In this document: positions 54,652-63,200 of the stretch, one piece after another
Numbering within the stretch: position 1 is the first letter of the stretch
How the letters are laid out: every line of letters starts with the position of its first letter
DNA from: DASQDN01 sp963825845
GTDB taxonomy: Bacteria > Acidobacteriota > Terriglobia > Bryobacterales > Bryobacteraceae
DNA length: 64,000 bases
Direction of reading: 5' to 3'
Assembly: GCA_963825845.1 (NCBI GenBank)
Contig: CAWGVL010000020.1
Coordinates: forward strand, 131,418-195,417
Notes under the pieces: model-generated
The model's input: only the letters and a program-made list of their open reading frames with translations
What the model was told of the DNA's origin: nothing
The model's database searches: none
Translations under genes and position numbers: made by a program

Positions 54652-56145
54652 TTAACCGCGGAGCAGTGACAACACAGCTTGCGGCGCCGAGTTCGCCTGA
54701 GCGAGCGCAGCGATCGAAGCCTGCTGAAGCACCTGCCCCTTCGTCAGATTGGCAGCTTCCTGAGCGACATCCGCGTCGCGGATGCGTGATTCAGCAGCCG
54801 AGAAGCTGGTGATCTGCGACTGCGCGAGCTGAATGGCATACTGCAACTGGTTCTGGCCGGTACCGATCTTGCCCTGCACTAAGCCGAGCTTCGATACCGC
54901 CGACGAAATCGCGCTAAGAGCGGAAATGGCGTCGGACGTAGGATCGGAGGTATTTGATTTGTCCGTGGCATTGAGGTTCGCGCTGGCAGCGACACCGCCG
55001 AGGCCACCCGCACCGCCATCCGCTCCACGAGTGAGCGTGAAGTCGGCCGAGCTCTCGAACTTCACTTCGTTGCCGATGCGGATCACATCGATTCCGGTAC
55101 CGGAAAGACCCGTACGCAGCTTGTTGAACACAGCGTCAACCGAGGTTTCCGTAGTGGTATCGAGGGTGACGACTGTCGCCGAGCCACCCGAAGGAGTAAA
55201 CGTGAGTGTCTGGTTCGCGCTTGTCGCTGCGCTAACCGTGCCGCCAACCTGACGGTACTTGCCGCTGTTATTGATGGCGTTCGCGTCTGTAACGGCAGCC
55301 TGGATCTGCGCGCCGGCGCCAGCCTTGGCATCGACAGCCACGGCATAGGAGCCCGAACCGGAAATCTGGAGCGAACCGTCGGAAGCCGACATAGAAACGG
55401 TCAGACCCGTGCCCGCGAGACCCGAGTTCAACTGGCTGACGATATCGTTGCCGGTCAAGCCGTCCGCGTCACCCTGAACCGTTACGCTCACCTGCCCATT
55501 CGTGGTGCCGAAGCGGTACGTCTGGCTGCTGTTCTGATCGAGATAGGAGCCGCTGCGATAATCGGTCGCCGACAACTGAACGGAGACGGTGTTGCCTGAG
55601 ATCGACGTACCCGTGAGGCTCAGGCCCGACGCGTTCACCAGGTTGCTGGAAGCAGAAAGATCAACGGAAACACGGCTGTTAGCCGCGGCAGAACCGCCGC
55701 CGATGTAAACGGAGATAGTCCGGTTGTTCGCCGCCGCTCGCGTGTCACCGTTGCCCAGACCGACGTTCGCGGCCTGGCGATTCACTTCACCGAGAATGCT
55801 CTGGTATTCGGCATCCAGGGTGGAACGGTTTCCTGTGAAGGTTCCCGAAGCTGACTGAGTCGCCAGTGTCTTCAGGCGGTCCAGCATCTTCGAAATGTTG
55901 TTCAAGCCGCCATCAATGATCTGAAGGGTAGACAGACCATCGTTGGCGTTGCGAACGCCCTGCATCAACTCGGTTACGTCACTGCGGTATTTGTTCGCAA
56001 CCGCCAGGCCGGCCGCGTCGTCTGCCGACGAGTTGATGCGGTAGCCGGAGGTCAGGCGCGTGATGGTCTGACCTTGGAAGTTGCTGTTCACGCGCAGGTT
56101 CTCTTGCGCGACCATCGAGTTGACGTTGGTTTGAATGGAAAGCAT
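54652..56145 (-). CDS. fliC: Flagellin
   Basis: A 497-residue flagellin. The N-terminal D0/D1 region is MLSIQTNVNSMVAQENLRVNSNF with RLTSGYRINSSADDAAGLAVANK and NDGLSTLQIIDGGLNNI. The C-terminal D1/D0 region is GQNQLQYAIQLAQSQITSFSAAESRIRDADVAQEAANL, ending APQAVLSLLRG. The central 250 residues are variable, Ala-, Gly- and Ser-rich outer domains. The leader is 78 bases long, from the csrA stop, with AGAGGA before the ATG. In bacteria with fliW and csrA next to the flagellin gene, CsrA blocks flagellin translation until FliW binds it. Confidence 0.95.
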   Translation of the reverse strand: MLSIQTNVNSMVAQENLRVNSNFQGQTITRLTSGYRINSSADDAAGLAVANKYRSDVTELMQGVRNANDGLSTLQIIDGGLNNISKMLDRLKTLATQSASGTFTGNRSTLDAEYQSILGEVNRQAANVGLGNGDTRAAANNRTISVYIGGGSAAANSRVSVDLSASSNLVNASGLSLTGTSISGNTVSVQLSATDYRSGSYLDQNSSQTYRFGTTNGQVSVTVQGDADGLTGNDIVSQLNSGLAGTGLTVSMSASDGSLQISGSGSYAVAVDAKAGAGAQIQAAVTDANAINNSGKYRQVGGTVSAATSANQTLTFTPSGGSATVVTLDTTTETSVDAVFNKLRTGLSGTGIDVIRIGNEVKFESSADFTLTRGADGGAGGLGGVAASANLNATDKSNTSDPTSDAISALSAISSAVSKLGLVQGKIGTGQNQLQYAIQLAQSQITSFSAAESRIRDADVAQEAANLTKGQVLQQASIAALAQANSAPQAVLSLLRG

Positions 56146-56223
56146 CGAAAATCCTCTTTTTGAGTTATGTCCGCTGCATCATGCTGCGGGAGGCTCGAAG
56201 CTTTTCAGGACCCTCGCCTCAGG

Positions 56224-56466
56224 TTACATATCGCTGGGCGTTGGGGAAGTTTGAGGGAATATTTTTGCGTACAGCGCTTTCACGTCGACCGATGCAGCCG
56301 CGAGGTTTTCTTCGCGCACATTCTTCATCTCTTCAGCGACAATCGAGATCTCGCGCGGAGCATCGATCGCAATCTTCACTTTGTTGCGACCAATGTGCGC
56401 AATGTGGATGGAAATGTTGTCTCCGATGAGAATCTTCTCGCCTTCGCGGCGGCGCATCACCATCAT
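56224..56466 (-). CDS. csrA: Carbon storage regulator CsrA
   Basis: An 80-residue RNA-binding protein. MRRREGEKILIGDNISIHIAHIGRNKVKIAIDAP is the CsrA core, with the N-terminal RNA-binding strand slightly diverged (MRRREGE instead of MLILTRR). EISIVAEEM follows, then an unusually long tail of about 25 residues. The start at 56466 overlaps the fliW stop as ATGA; upstream in-frame codons are ignored. It would bind GGA motifs in the flagellin leader and is antagonised by FliW. Confidence 0.9.
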   Translation of the reverse strand: MMVMRRREGEKILIGDNISIHIAHIGRNKVKIAIDAPREISIVAEEMKNVREENLAAASVDVKALYAKIFPQTSPTPSDM

Positions 56467-56912
56467 GACGCCGTCTCCACTGCGAATGCTAGCGCATGAC
56501 GGTGCGAATACCGCATTTCCGGATCGATGCATTGTGCGGCAGCGCGAGATTGGAGATTAATGACAATCGGCGCAAGCAGGTTTGCGGTCGGATCCTCTTC
56601 ATGAATCGCGATAAGCGCGAGCACCGCGGCTTCGTCGCCGATGCGCGGCTGCGAGACGAAGCCAAGCAGTTCAAGGTCAGACGTGGACAGTTGAGGCTCG
56701 TAACCCGGGCTGATCACACGAATCGGCAGCGCGGGAAAGCAAAGCGCCGCAGACTGCAAACTCTGCACGAATACGAGCGGATGATGAACGGGCTGTTGAA
56801 CGACGACGAACCGCCGCTCCGATTCGAAGCCCGGCAGCCCTTCGCCGAAATCGATCGTGTCGGCGGAGCTGTACTCCAGCTGTCCAAAATGACTCGTGTG
56901 GAACGAAGGCAT
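56463..56912 (-). CDS. fliW: Flagellar assembly factor FliW
   Basis: A 149-residue protein with TIDFGEGLPGFESERRFVVVQ and PLVFVQSLQSAALCFPAL, the conserved start of FliW, and LLAPIVINLQSRAAAQC near the end. FliW binds flagellin and, when flagellin is exported, is freed to inhibit CsrA. Its four-base overlap with csrA and the adjacent flagellin gene make the regulatory loop clear by context. Confidence 0.92.
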   Translation of the reverse strand: MPSFHTSHFGQLEYSSADTIDFGEGLPGFESERRFVVVQQPVHHPLVFVQSLQSAALCFPALPIRVISPGYEPQLSTSDLELLGFVSQPRIGDEAAVLALIAIHEEDPTANLLAPIVINLQSRAAAQCIDPEMRYSHRHALAFAVETAS

Positions 56913-57108
56913 CGTTTAGCTCGATATGGAAGTGTGGAGAAGAGGACAGAGTTCTCACACGGTGGCGAATACATCGATCTGGCAGTTCGACTCAACCGTC
57001 GGTGATTACGTTTCTCATTGGTGCGAAGCATTATTGGGCCTCAAATGTAAGGCATAGGTGCTGGAGCGACCGGGCAATCGGAGACAATTAAGTACGGCAG
57101 AGCGCGCC

Positions 57109-57405
57109 ATGAACAAGGATGTCGTAAAGGCGAAACTACGGGAAATGGAACCGGCGCTGAAGGCGGCCGGGATTATCCATCTTCACCTGCACGGCTCGGT
57201 TGTACGGGGAGAAGCGACAACGGATTCCGATATTGACGTGGCCGCACAGTTCGATAAAACAAAGCGTCTGTCGCTGATTGACCTCGCCGGCCTACAGAAT
57301 ATGATTTCCGATGTCTTGGGCGTGGAAGCCGATCTATGCGATGCTGATCGCGTGAAGGAAGAAGTTCAGAGCAATTTCGACCGTGAGGCCGAACTTGTCT
57401 TCTAG
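57109..57405 (+). CDS. mntA: MntA-like minimal nucleotidyltransferase antitoxin
   Basis: A 98-residue MNT-domain protein with HLHGSVVRGEATTDSDIDVAAQF: Gly29-Ser30, Arg33-Gly34-Glu35 and the metal-binding Asp41 and Asp43. Proteins of this type inactivate their HepT partner by adding AMP. The start at 57109 (MNKDVVKAKLREM) is preferred to 57058, whose extra 17 codons have no counterpart in the family. It overlaps the HepT gene by 11 bases. Confidence 0.85.
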   Translation: MNKDVVKAKLREMEPALKAAGIIHLHLHGSVVRGEATTDSDIDVAAQFDKTKRLSLIDLAGLQNMISDVLGVEADLCDADRVKEEVQSNFDREAELVF

Positions 57406-57745
57406 AACCCCCGACCAATCCCTTCGCGACATTCTGAATTCCATCCTCCTGATCGAGGAGTTCACTGCCGGCGTTTCGTTTGATGGTTTGGTGATGAACC
57501 GATGCGCATCGCCGCCGTCGAACGTCACCTGCAGAAGATCAGTGAAGCGGCTGTAAGGCTAAGCGATCATGCCGAGATCCTGTGTCCCGGCGTCCCGTGG
57601 CGCAACATCAGGGGAATCGGCAACTTTCTACGTCATGAGTATGACCGGGGTAGATTTGGAAACGGTTTGGCATACCGTGACGGATCATCTGCCTCCACTG
57701 AAAGCCTCGGTCACCACTGCGCTGAAGACGCGGGAACAGGCCTGA
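57395..57745 (+). pseudogene. hepT: HepT-like HEPN toxin, two frameshifts
   Basis: From TTG 57395 the protein reads TPDQSLRDILNSILLIEEFTAG, then MRIAAVERHLQKISEAAVRLSDHAEIL after a missing G near 57497. It continues VPWRNIRGIGNFLRHEYDR, which carries the HEPN RNase motif (Arg...His), and after removing one G from the GGGG run near 57650 ends VDLETVWHTVTDHLPPL. It is the toxin partner of the MNT gene. Both indels are in G runs, so base-calling errors are likely; if real, the toxin is dead. Confidence 0.78.
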
Positions 57746-58040
57746 ACAATCCGGCGCCTAAACGCCTGAGTTAATTCTGTTCAAGACCAGTTTCCAGACT
57801 GACTGGGTTAGTGGTCCTCATCCTGTTTAACAACTAACACTGCTCGCAGATGCCTTCACTCGCTCTTCTTTGATGGGAGTTATCGTGGAGAGGCAGCACC
57901 AAGGGCTCTTGAAACGAAGTTGATGGCAGTTTCGGTTCCTGCAACGATTTGACCACGGTAATCACACGCGTTTTTCTTGTTGGTCCATAATCGTCTCGTC
58001 TCAGCGCTAAATGCGATTTGCGAATGCCCGCGATCGAAGG
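57746..58040. other. Intergenic region between convergent genes
   Basis: About 295 bases between the HepT gene (+) and ku (-). No ORF with family similarity, strong hairpin or repeat was seen. Confidence 0.5.
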
Positions 58041-58892
58041 TTATGCCGCAGTTCGTCGCTTGGATCGAATCGCCTTCTTCGTGGGGGATCTTGCAGTCGA
58101 AGCCTTCGCCTTCGACTGCTCGCTCAGGCTGCGCTGAAGCGCCTGCATGAGATCAATGACAGGAGCCTTCCGAGGTTTGGCTATCGACGTCACCTTCTCA
58201 CCCTTGCGCTTTTGCTCGACCAAACGCTCAACGTTCGCTTGATACTCGTCTTCGTATTGCTCAGGCTTGAACTTATCCGCTAGCGTCTCGATCAACCGGG
58301 TCGCCAGCTCGAGCTCTTTCGCCTTGAACGCCGCCTTTGTCACATCCCCCAAGTCGAAGTCGTGAATCTCATCGACGAAGAACATAGTATGCAGCACCAA
58401 CTCGTTGCCTGAGGGGCGAAGGATTACGATGTGTTCCCGATTGTGCATCGCAACTTTGGCCACCCCATAGTACTTGGTCTGCCTCATGGCCTCGAGGAGG
58501 AGCGCATACGGGCGCGTAACCGTCGCGTCTGGCGCTACGTGATACGACTTATCGAAGAAGAGGGGGTCTACTTGCGAGGCCTTGACGAACTGGAGGATTT
58601 CCATCACGCGAGCTGTGGGCGGCGCAATCTTCTTCAGTTCATCATCCTGAATCACGACGTATTCATTCTTCGCAACTTCGTACCCTTTGACGATGTCAGC
58701 TCGGTCGAGAGGCTTATCCTCCTCACGACAGTAAAGCACTTCCTTGACTCGGGAGTGGTCCTTCTTATGAAGCATGTGAAACGGAAGTGTTTTACTCCGA
58801 GCAGCTACGTGCAGCCGGACGGGAATCGATACCAGTCCGAAGCTGATGAATCCTTTCCAAACGGTTGTGGGCATACGGCTGTTCGATGCCAA
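58041..58892 (-). CDS. ku: Ku-domain DNA end-binding protein (bacterial NHEJ)
   Basis: A 283-residue bacterial Ku homodimer subunit. PTTVWKGFISFGLVSIPVRLHVAA is the family N-terminus. YCREEDKPLDRADIVKGYEV and PDATVTRPYALLLEAMRQTKYYGVAKV lie in the DNA-encircling core. The lysine- and arginine-rich C-terminal tail (SPTKKAIRSKRRTAA) is typical. It binds double-strand ends and recruits LigD. No ligD is in the window, so the partner must be elsewhere in the genome. Confidence 0.94.
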   Translation of the reverse strand: MASNSRMPTTVWKGFISFGLVSIPVRLHVAARSKTLPFHMLHKKDHSRVKEVLYCREEDKPLDRADIVKGYEVAKNEYVVIQDDELKKIAPPTARVMEILQFVKASQVDPLFFDKSYHVAPDATVTRPYALLLEAMRQTKYYGVAKVAMHNREHIVILRPSGNELVLHTMFFVDEIHDFDLGDVTKAAFKAKELELATRLIETLADKFKPEQYEDEYQANVERLVEQKRKGEKVTSIAKPRKAPVIDLMQALQRSLSEQSKAKASTARSPTKKAIRSKRRTAA

Positions 58893-58941
58893 CTAAGATG
58901 ATTTGATTTCCAGCGTCCAGTGCCGATCGCCTCGCAACCGG

Positions 58942-59766
58942 TTAGCTTGCGATGAACGCCAACAGGTCGGAATTGATCGTTTCCGCTTCCGTGGTGGGCA
59001 TGCCATGCGGGAAGTCCTTATAAGTTTTCAGGGTTCCGTTCTTCAGCAGCTTAGCGGACAGCGGCCCGGAGGCGACATAGGGCACGATCTGATCGTCTTC
59101 GCTATGCATGACCAACACCGGGACGGTAATCTTCTTGAGATCTTCCGTGAAATCGGTTTGGGAAAAGGCCACGATGCTGTCGTAATGCGCCTTAGCGCCG
59201 CCCATCATGCCCTGGCGCCACCAATTTTGGATGATGGCCTCCGAGGGTTTGGCGCCCGGTCGGTTGTAGCCATAGAAAGGCCCAGTCGGCAGGTCACGAT
59301 AGAATTGCGATCGATTGGCGGCGAGTTGTGCCTGCAAACCGTCAAACACTTCTTTAGGAAGGCCGAGCGGATTGGCCGCCGTCTTCACCATCAGTGGCGG
59401 TACCGCGTTGATCAGCACTGCTTTCGTCACACGGCTTTCGCCATGCCGACCCAGATAGCGGACCATCTCACCGCCGCCGGTGGAATGGCCTACATGGATA
59501 GCATTTTTCAGGTTGAGATGCGCCGTAAGTGCCGCCAGGTCGTCGCCATAATGGTCCATATCGTGGCCATCAGCAGTTTGGGTCGAGCGACCATGGCCAC
59601 GGCGGTCATGCGCGATAACGCGATAACCATGATGGAGGAAGAAAAGCAATTGGGTGTCCCAATCATCGGCCGACAGCGGCCAGCCGTGGCTGAACACGAT
59701 CGGCTGGCCCGAACCCCAATCCTTGTAGAAGATCTCCGTGCCGTCCTTGGTGGTAATCGTGGGCAT
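58942..59766 (-). CDS. Alpha/beta hydrolase (non-heme chloroperoxidase/arylesterase family)
   Basis: A 274-residue hydrolase. PIVFSHGWPLSADDWDTQ carries the oxyanion loop, and HDRRGHGRSTQTADGHDMDHY is a signature of the cofactor-free haloperoxidase group. Ser95 in VGHSTGGGEM is the nucleophile; the acid lies in HSEDDQIVP and the His in KDFPHGMPTT. The start at 59766 (MPTITTKDGTEIFYKDWGSG) is preferred to 59808 as the standard family start. It has no signal peptide. The physiological substrate is probably an ester or lactone. Confidence 0.9.
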   Translation of the reverse strand: MPTITTKDGTEIFYKDWGSGQPIVFSHGWPLSADDWDTQLLFFLHHGYRVIAHDRRGHGRSTQTADGHDMDHYGDDLAALTAHLNLKNAIHVGHSTGGGEMVRYLGRHGESRVTKAVLINAVPPLMVKTAANPLGLPKEVFDGLQAQLAANRSQFYRDLPTGPFYGYNRPGAKPSEAIIQNWWRQGMMGGAKAHYDSIVAFSQTDFTEDLKKITVPVLVMHSEDDQIVPYVASGPLSAKLLKNGTLKTYKDFPHGMPTTEAETINSDLLAFIAS

Positions 59767-60238
59767 GTGGACTCCTATGAAAGCAGTGACCGCTAAATTA
59801 GAGCACATCTTTTAACACAATGCGGAAGGGATACGGTTTGTGCCCTTGTGGACGGAACTGCTGAACCGGCTGGGGAGCGCCGGATTGACAAGAACAAGCT
59901 GCGGCCAATCACGATTAGGAATTATCTGTAACCGACGTTCTCGCTTGGGAGAAAACGCATGGACGCATCGTCGCACTGCGTGCCCACTGGAACTTCTGAC
60001 ATACAGCGGATTCCTAACCTCGAATGGCATAGGCAGTAGAAAACACCTATTAAATATCGAGATAGTCCCCGCGCTAGCACGCTACAACGGACGCTCGACG
60101 CCTCAAAAACCGGCGCTTTTTCATGATACGAAGGCCGACGGCAGCTCTTGTCATCTGAGGTGTTCGGGTTAGAACTTCTTAATAGCATTCAATCGTACAT
60201 TCGGATAAGATCTTCTTTGTACCTAAAGGGGGATTTTC
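59767..60238. other. Intergenic region between divergent genes
   Basis: A 472-base region upstream of both the hydrolase (-) and SBBP protein 2 (+). The ORF at 59840-60172 lacks recognisable similarity and is not called. Close to the SBBP start lie a GTAC-flanked element (60194-60222) and the ribosome site AAAGGGGG. Confidence 0.55.
60194..60222. promoter_or_regulatory. GTAC-rich element, copy 5
   Basis: GTACATTCGG (from 60195) and TCTTTGTAC (60214-60222) flank a short spacer, 17-45 bases before the GTG start of SBBP protein 2. GTACATTCGG resembles the complement of copy 3 (GTACACTCGG), and TCTTTGTAC resembles the complement of GTAC(G)AAAGA in copies 1 and 4. Confidence 0.3.
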
Positions 60239-63200
60239 GTGACCAAGCACCGACAAGTTGGGGTGTGGGGCGTAGCTGCGGCTGCTGTGTGCATGACAGC
60301 GCTCGCAGGTCCCAGACCCACTACTGACTACGGCAAGTTGCCTTTGACGTTCGAAGCGAACGCGGGTCAAGCCGATGGACAAGTGAAATATCTGTCCAGA
60401 GGCGCCGGATATACATTTTTTTTGACCTCCGGCAACGAGGCGGTCGTGTCTCTTGCGCGAACCTCCGCGGGCGGCGAGCGGCTAACGACTGCCGTTCGAA
60501 TGACCATGCCTGGTTCCAAAGACGCCGAGGCGATTCGCGCGCTGGAGCCACAATCGAACGTCAGCAATTACATCTATGGGAACGATCCGAAGCGGTGGTT
60601 GACCGGTGTGAAGCATTACGGGCGCGTCTCCTATGAGGGCATCTATCCGGGCATCGATGTCGTTTACTACGGCAACCAGCGACAGCTCGAGTACGATTTT
60701 GTCGTGGCGCCCGGCGCAGATCCGGGAGCAATCCGGCTGAAGTTCGACGCTGAGCGGGTATCCACCGACAACGGCGATCTTCTGCTGCATACGGCATACG
60801 GTCCGCTACGCCAACTAAAACCCGTCGTTTATCAGGAAATCGACGGCAAACGCCGTTATATCGCTTCGAATTACGTTGTCCACAAGAAAGAAGTCAGGTT
60901 TGCTCTCGGCAAATATGATCGTTCGAAGACGCTCGTTATCGATCCGATCCTCGTGTACTCGACGTATCTTGGCGGCAGCGGTGTGGAAAGCGGCTTCGCG
61001 GTCACTGTCGACTCGACGCAAGCGGCCTACGTAGTCGGATCCACAGCATCCACGGATTTCCCTCTGATCACCGGTACCAGCGGCCAGACAACGTTCAAGG
61101 GCGGCGCTACGGACGCCTTCGTCGTGAAGTATTCTCCTTCGGGGTCCGGCATTGCGTTCTCGACATACATCGGCGGGTCCGGCGCGGACTCGGCAACTGC
61201 TGTGGGCGTGGACGCGAATGGCAATATCCTGATTGGCGGTAGCACCGATTCAACGAATTTCCCGCTGAGAAATGCTATGCAGCCCACCATCGGGGGCAAG
61301 ACGGACGCGTTTCTCGTGAAGTTGGCGCCTAGCGGCGCACTCGTTTTCTCGACTTTCATCGGCGGCTTCGAAGATGACCAAACCCTCAGTCTCGTCGTAG
61401 ACGGCGGCAACAACGCTGTCCTCGGCGGGGTCACGCGATCGACCAACTTCTGGGCAAGCGGCGGCATCCGCGCCGCCTTTCAAGGCGGCGTCACCGACGG
61501 GTGGGTTTTCAAAATGAATCCCGACGGAGTTCGCTTATGGTCCACCTATATGGGTGGTGTCGGCAACGACTCCGTCAACGGCGTGGCTGTCGATACGCAA
61601 AACAACGTTTATCTGACCGGCGGCACAACTTCGCTCAACTTCCCCGTGTCGTCCGGCGTGGTGCGAACCACTCTCGTCCGGCCCGGCTATACGGATGCAT
61701 TTGTGACGAAACTCGACCCCAACGGCGCCCTGTCATACTCCACCTATCTTGGGGGTAGAGAGTACGACGAGGGAATTGAAATTGCCGTGGATCTGGCCGG
61801 TCAGGCGTACGTCGCCGGCGACACCGATTCAATCCACGATTTCCCCACACGGAACACCTTGCAAGGACCTCCTGGGAACCGGGATCTTTTCGTTACTAAG
61901 TTGAATGCGACCGCAACAGATTATGTCTTCTCGACATACCTGGGCGGAAGCGGCGTCGATAATGCCGCTGATATCGTGGTTGACGCCGCCGGCGATGCCT
62001 ACGTAATAGGAACGACGACCTCGAACAACTTCCCGGTCGGCTCCCCTTTGCAGGCTACCCTTCGCGGCCCGTCCGATGTGTTCATCACCAAGATCAACGC
62101 GGCCGGTACCGCTCGCGTTTGGTCCAGTTATCTGGGCGGTCTGTCGGATGATGTCGCCTCGAGCATCGCGATTGACAATCAATCGAACTTGTACCTCGCC
62201 GGAAGCACCATATCGGTCGATTTCCCGCGCATCGGGGCTCAGCAAGCAACCATGGGCGGAGCTCAAGACGCGTTCGTCGCAAAGATCGCCGGCTGTGACA
62301 TTGTCCTGGCTCCCACTGCGGCGACCTTCGCGTTCAATGCCGCCAGCGGATCATTCTTCGTCAACGCTACAAATTGTCCGTGGAATGCGACAGCGAGCGA
62401 TTCGAGCTGGATCACGATTACCAGTCCCGCCACGGGCTCAGCAACGGCGAACATTACATACACGATCGCCGCAAATACGGGCGTCGCGCGAACCGGCTAT
62501 ATCTCGGTAAGCGGCGTTCAGTATGTAATTACGCAGGCCGGGCTTTCGACGGCGGCGCCGTCAGTTGTGAGCCTTTCGCCGAATGCGGGCGGAGGAATTG
62601 CCCAAACATTCACGGCTACCTACGCGACCGCAAATCCAGGCGGAGCGCCGATCGACCGTGTGTACTTTTTGATGAACACGGTTGTGAATGGCACGGGTGG
62701 TTGTCTGGTGGAGTACTCGCCCGCGACAAATGCCTTCCGTTTGATCAATAACGACGGAATTTCCTGGAGCGCTCCGGCTACCGCTGGAACCGCTGTCACT
62801 TTGAGCAACAGCCAGTGCTCACTGAACGTCGCCACCAGTTCGGGATCTACAGCCGCCGGAACCGGCGCATTAAATACGACTGTGAACTATGCGTTGACCT
62901 TTGGGACGGGTTTCACCGGTCTGAAGAATGTGTACCTGATCGCCTCCAGCGAAAGCGCCGGGCTGACCAGCGGCTGGGTCCAGGCCGGAACATGGACGGT
63001 GAACGGCTCCGGCGGTGGCGGCACTCCCGGAGTCTTGTCGCTGATTCCGACTACCGGCTCCGGCTACATGGGTTCATTTACGGGTACTTTTACGCATACG
63101 GGTGGCGCGACGCAGCACTACCTCGGCTACATGCTGTTCCTGCCCACGCCGAATGTTGTGAACTACACCGCAACGGGATCGTGCCTTGTCGAGTACAACC

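Noticed and set aside
58903..59796. 297-codon ORF on the + strand opposite the alpha/beta hydrolase
   Set aside because: It is fully antisense to a gene with all family motifs; its translation has no recognisable domain and is rich in Arg and His, as expected of a shadow frame.
59840..60172. 110-codon ORF in the intergenic region before SBBP protein 2
   Set aside because: No ribosome site or family match, and composition unlike neighbouring genes; treated as non-coding.
61000..62270. Tandem repeats in SBBP protein 2 considered as a CRISPR-like or satellite array
   Set aside because: The periodicity is at protein level (SBBP repeats of about 55-60 residues), with divergent DNA and no spacers.
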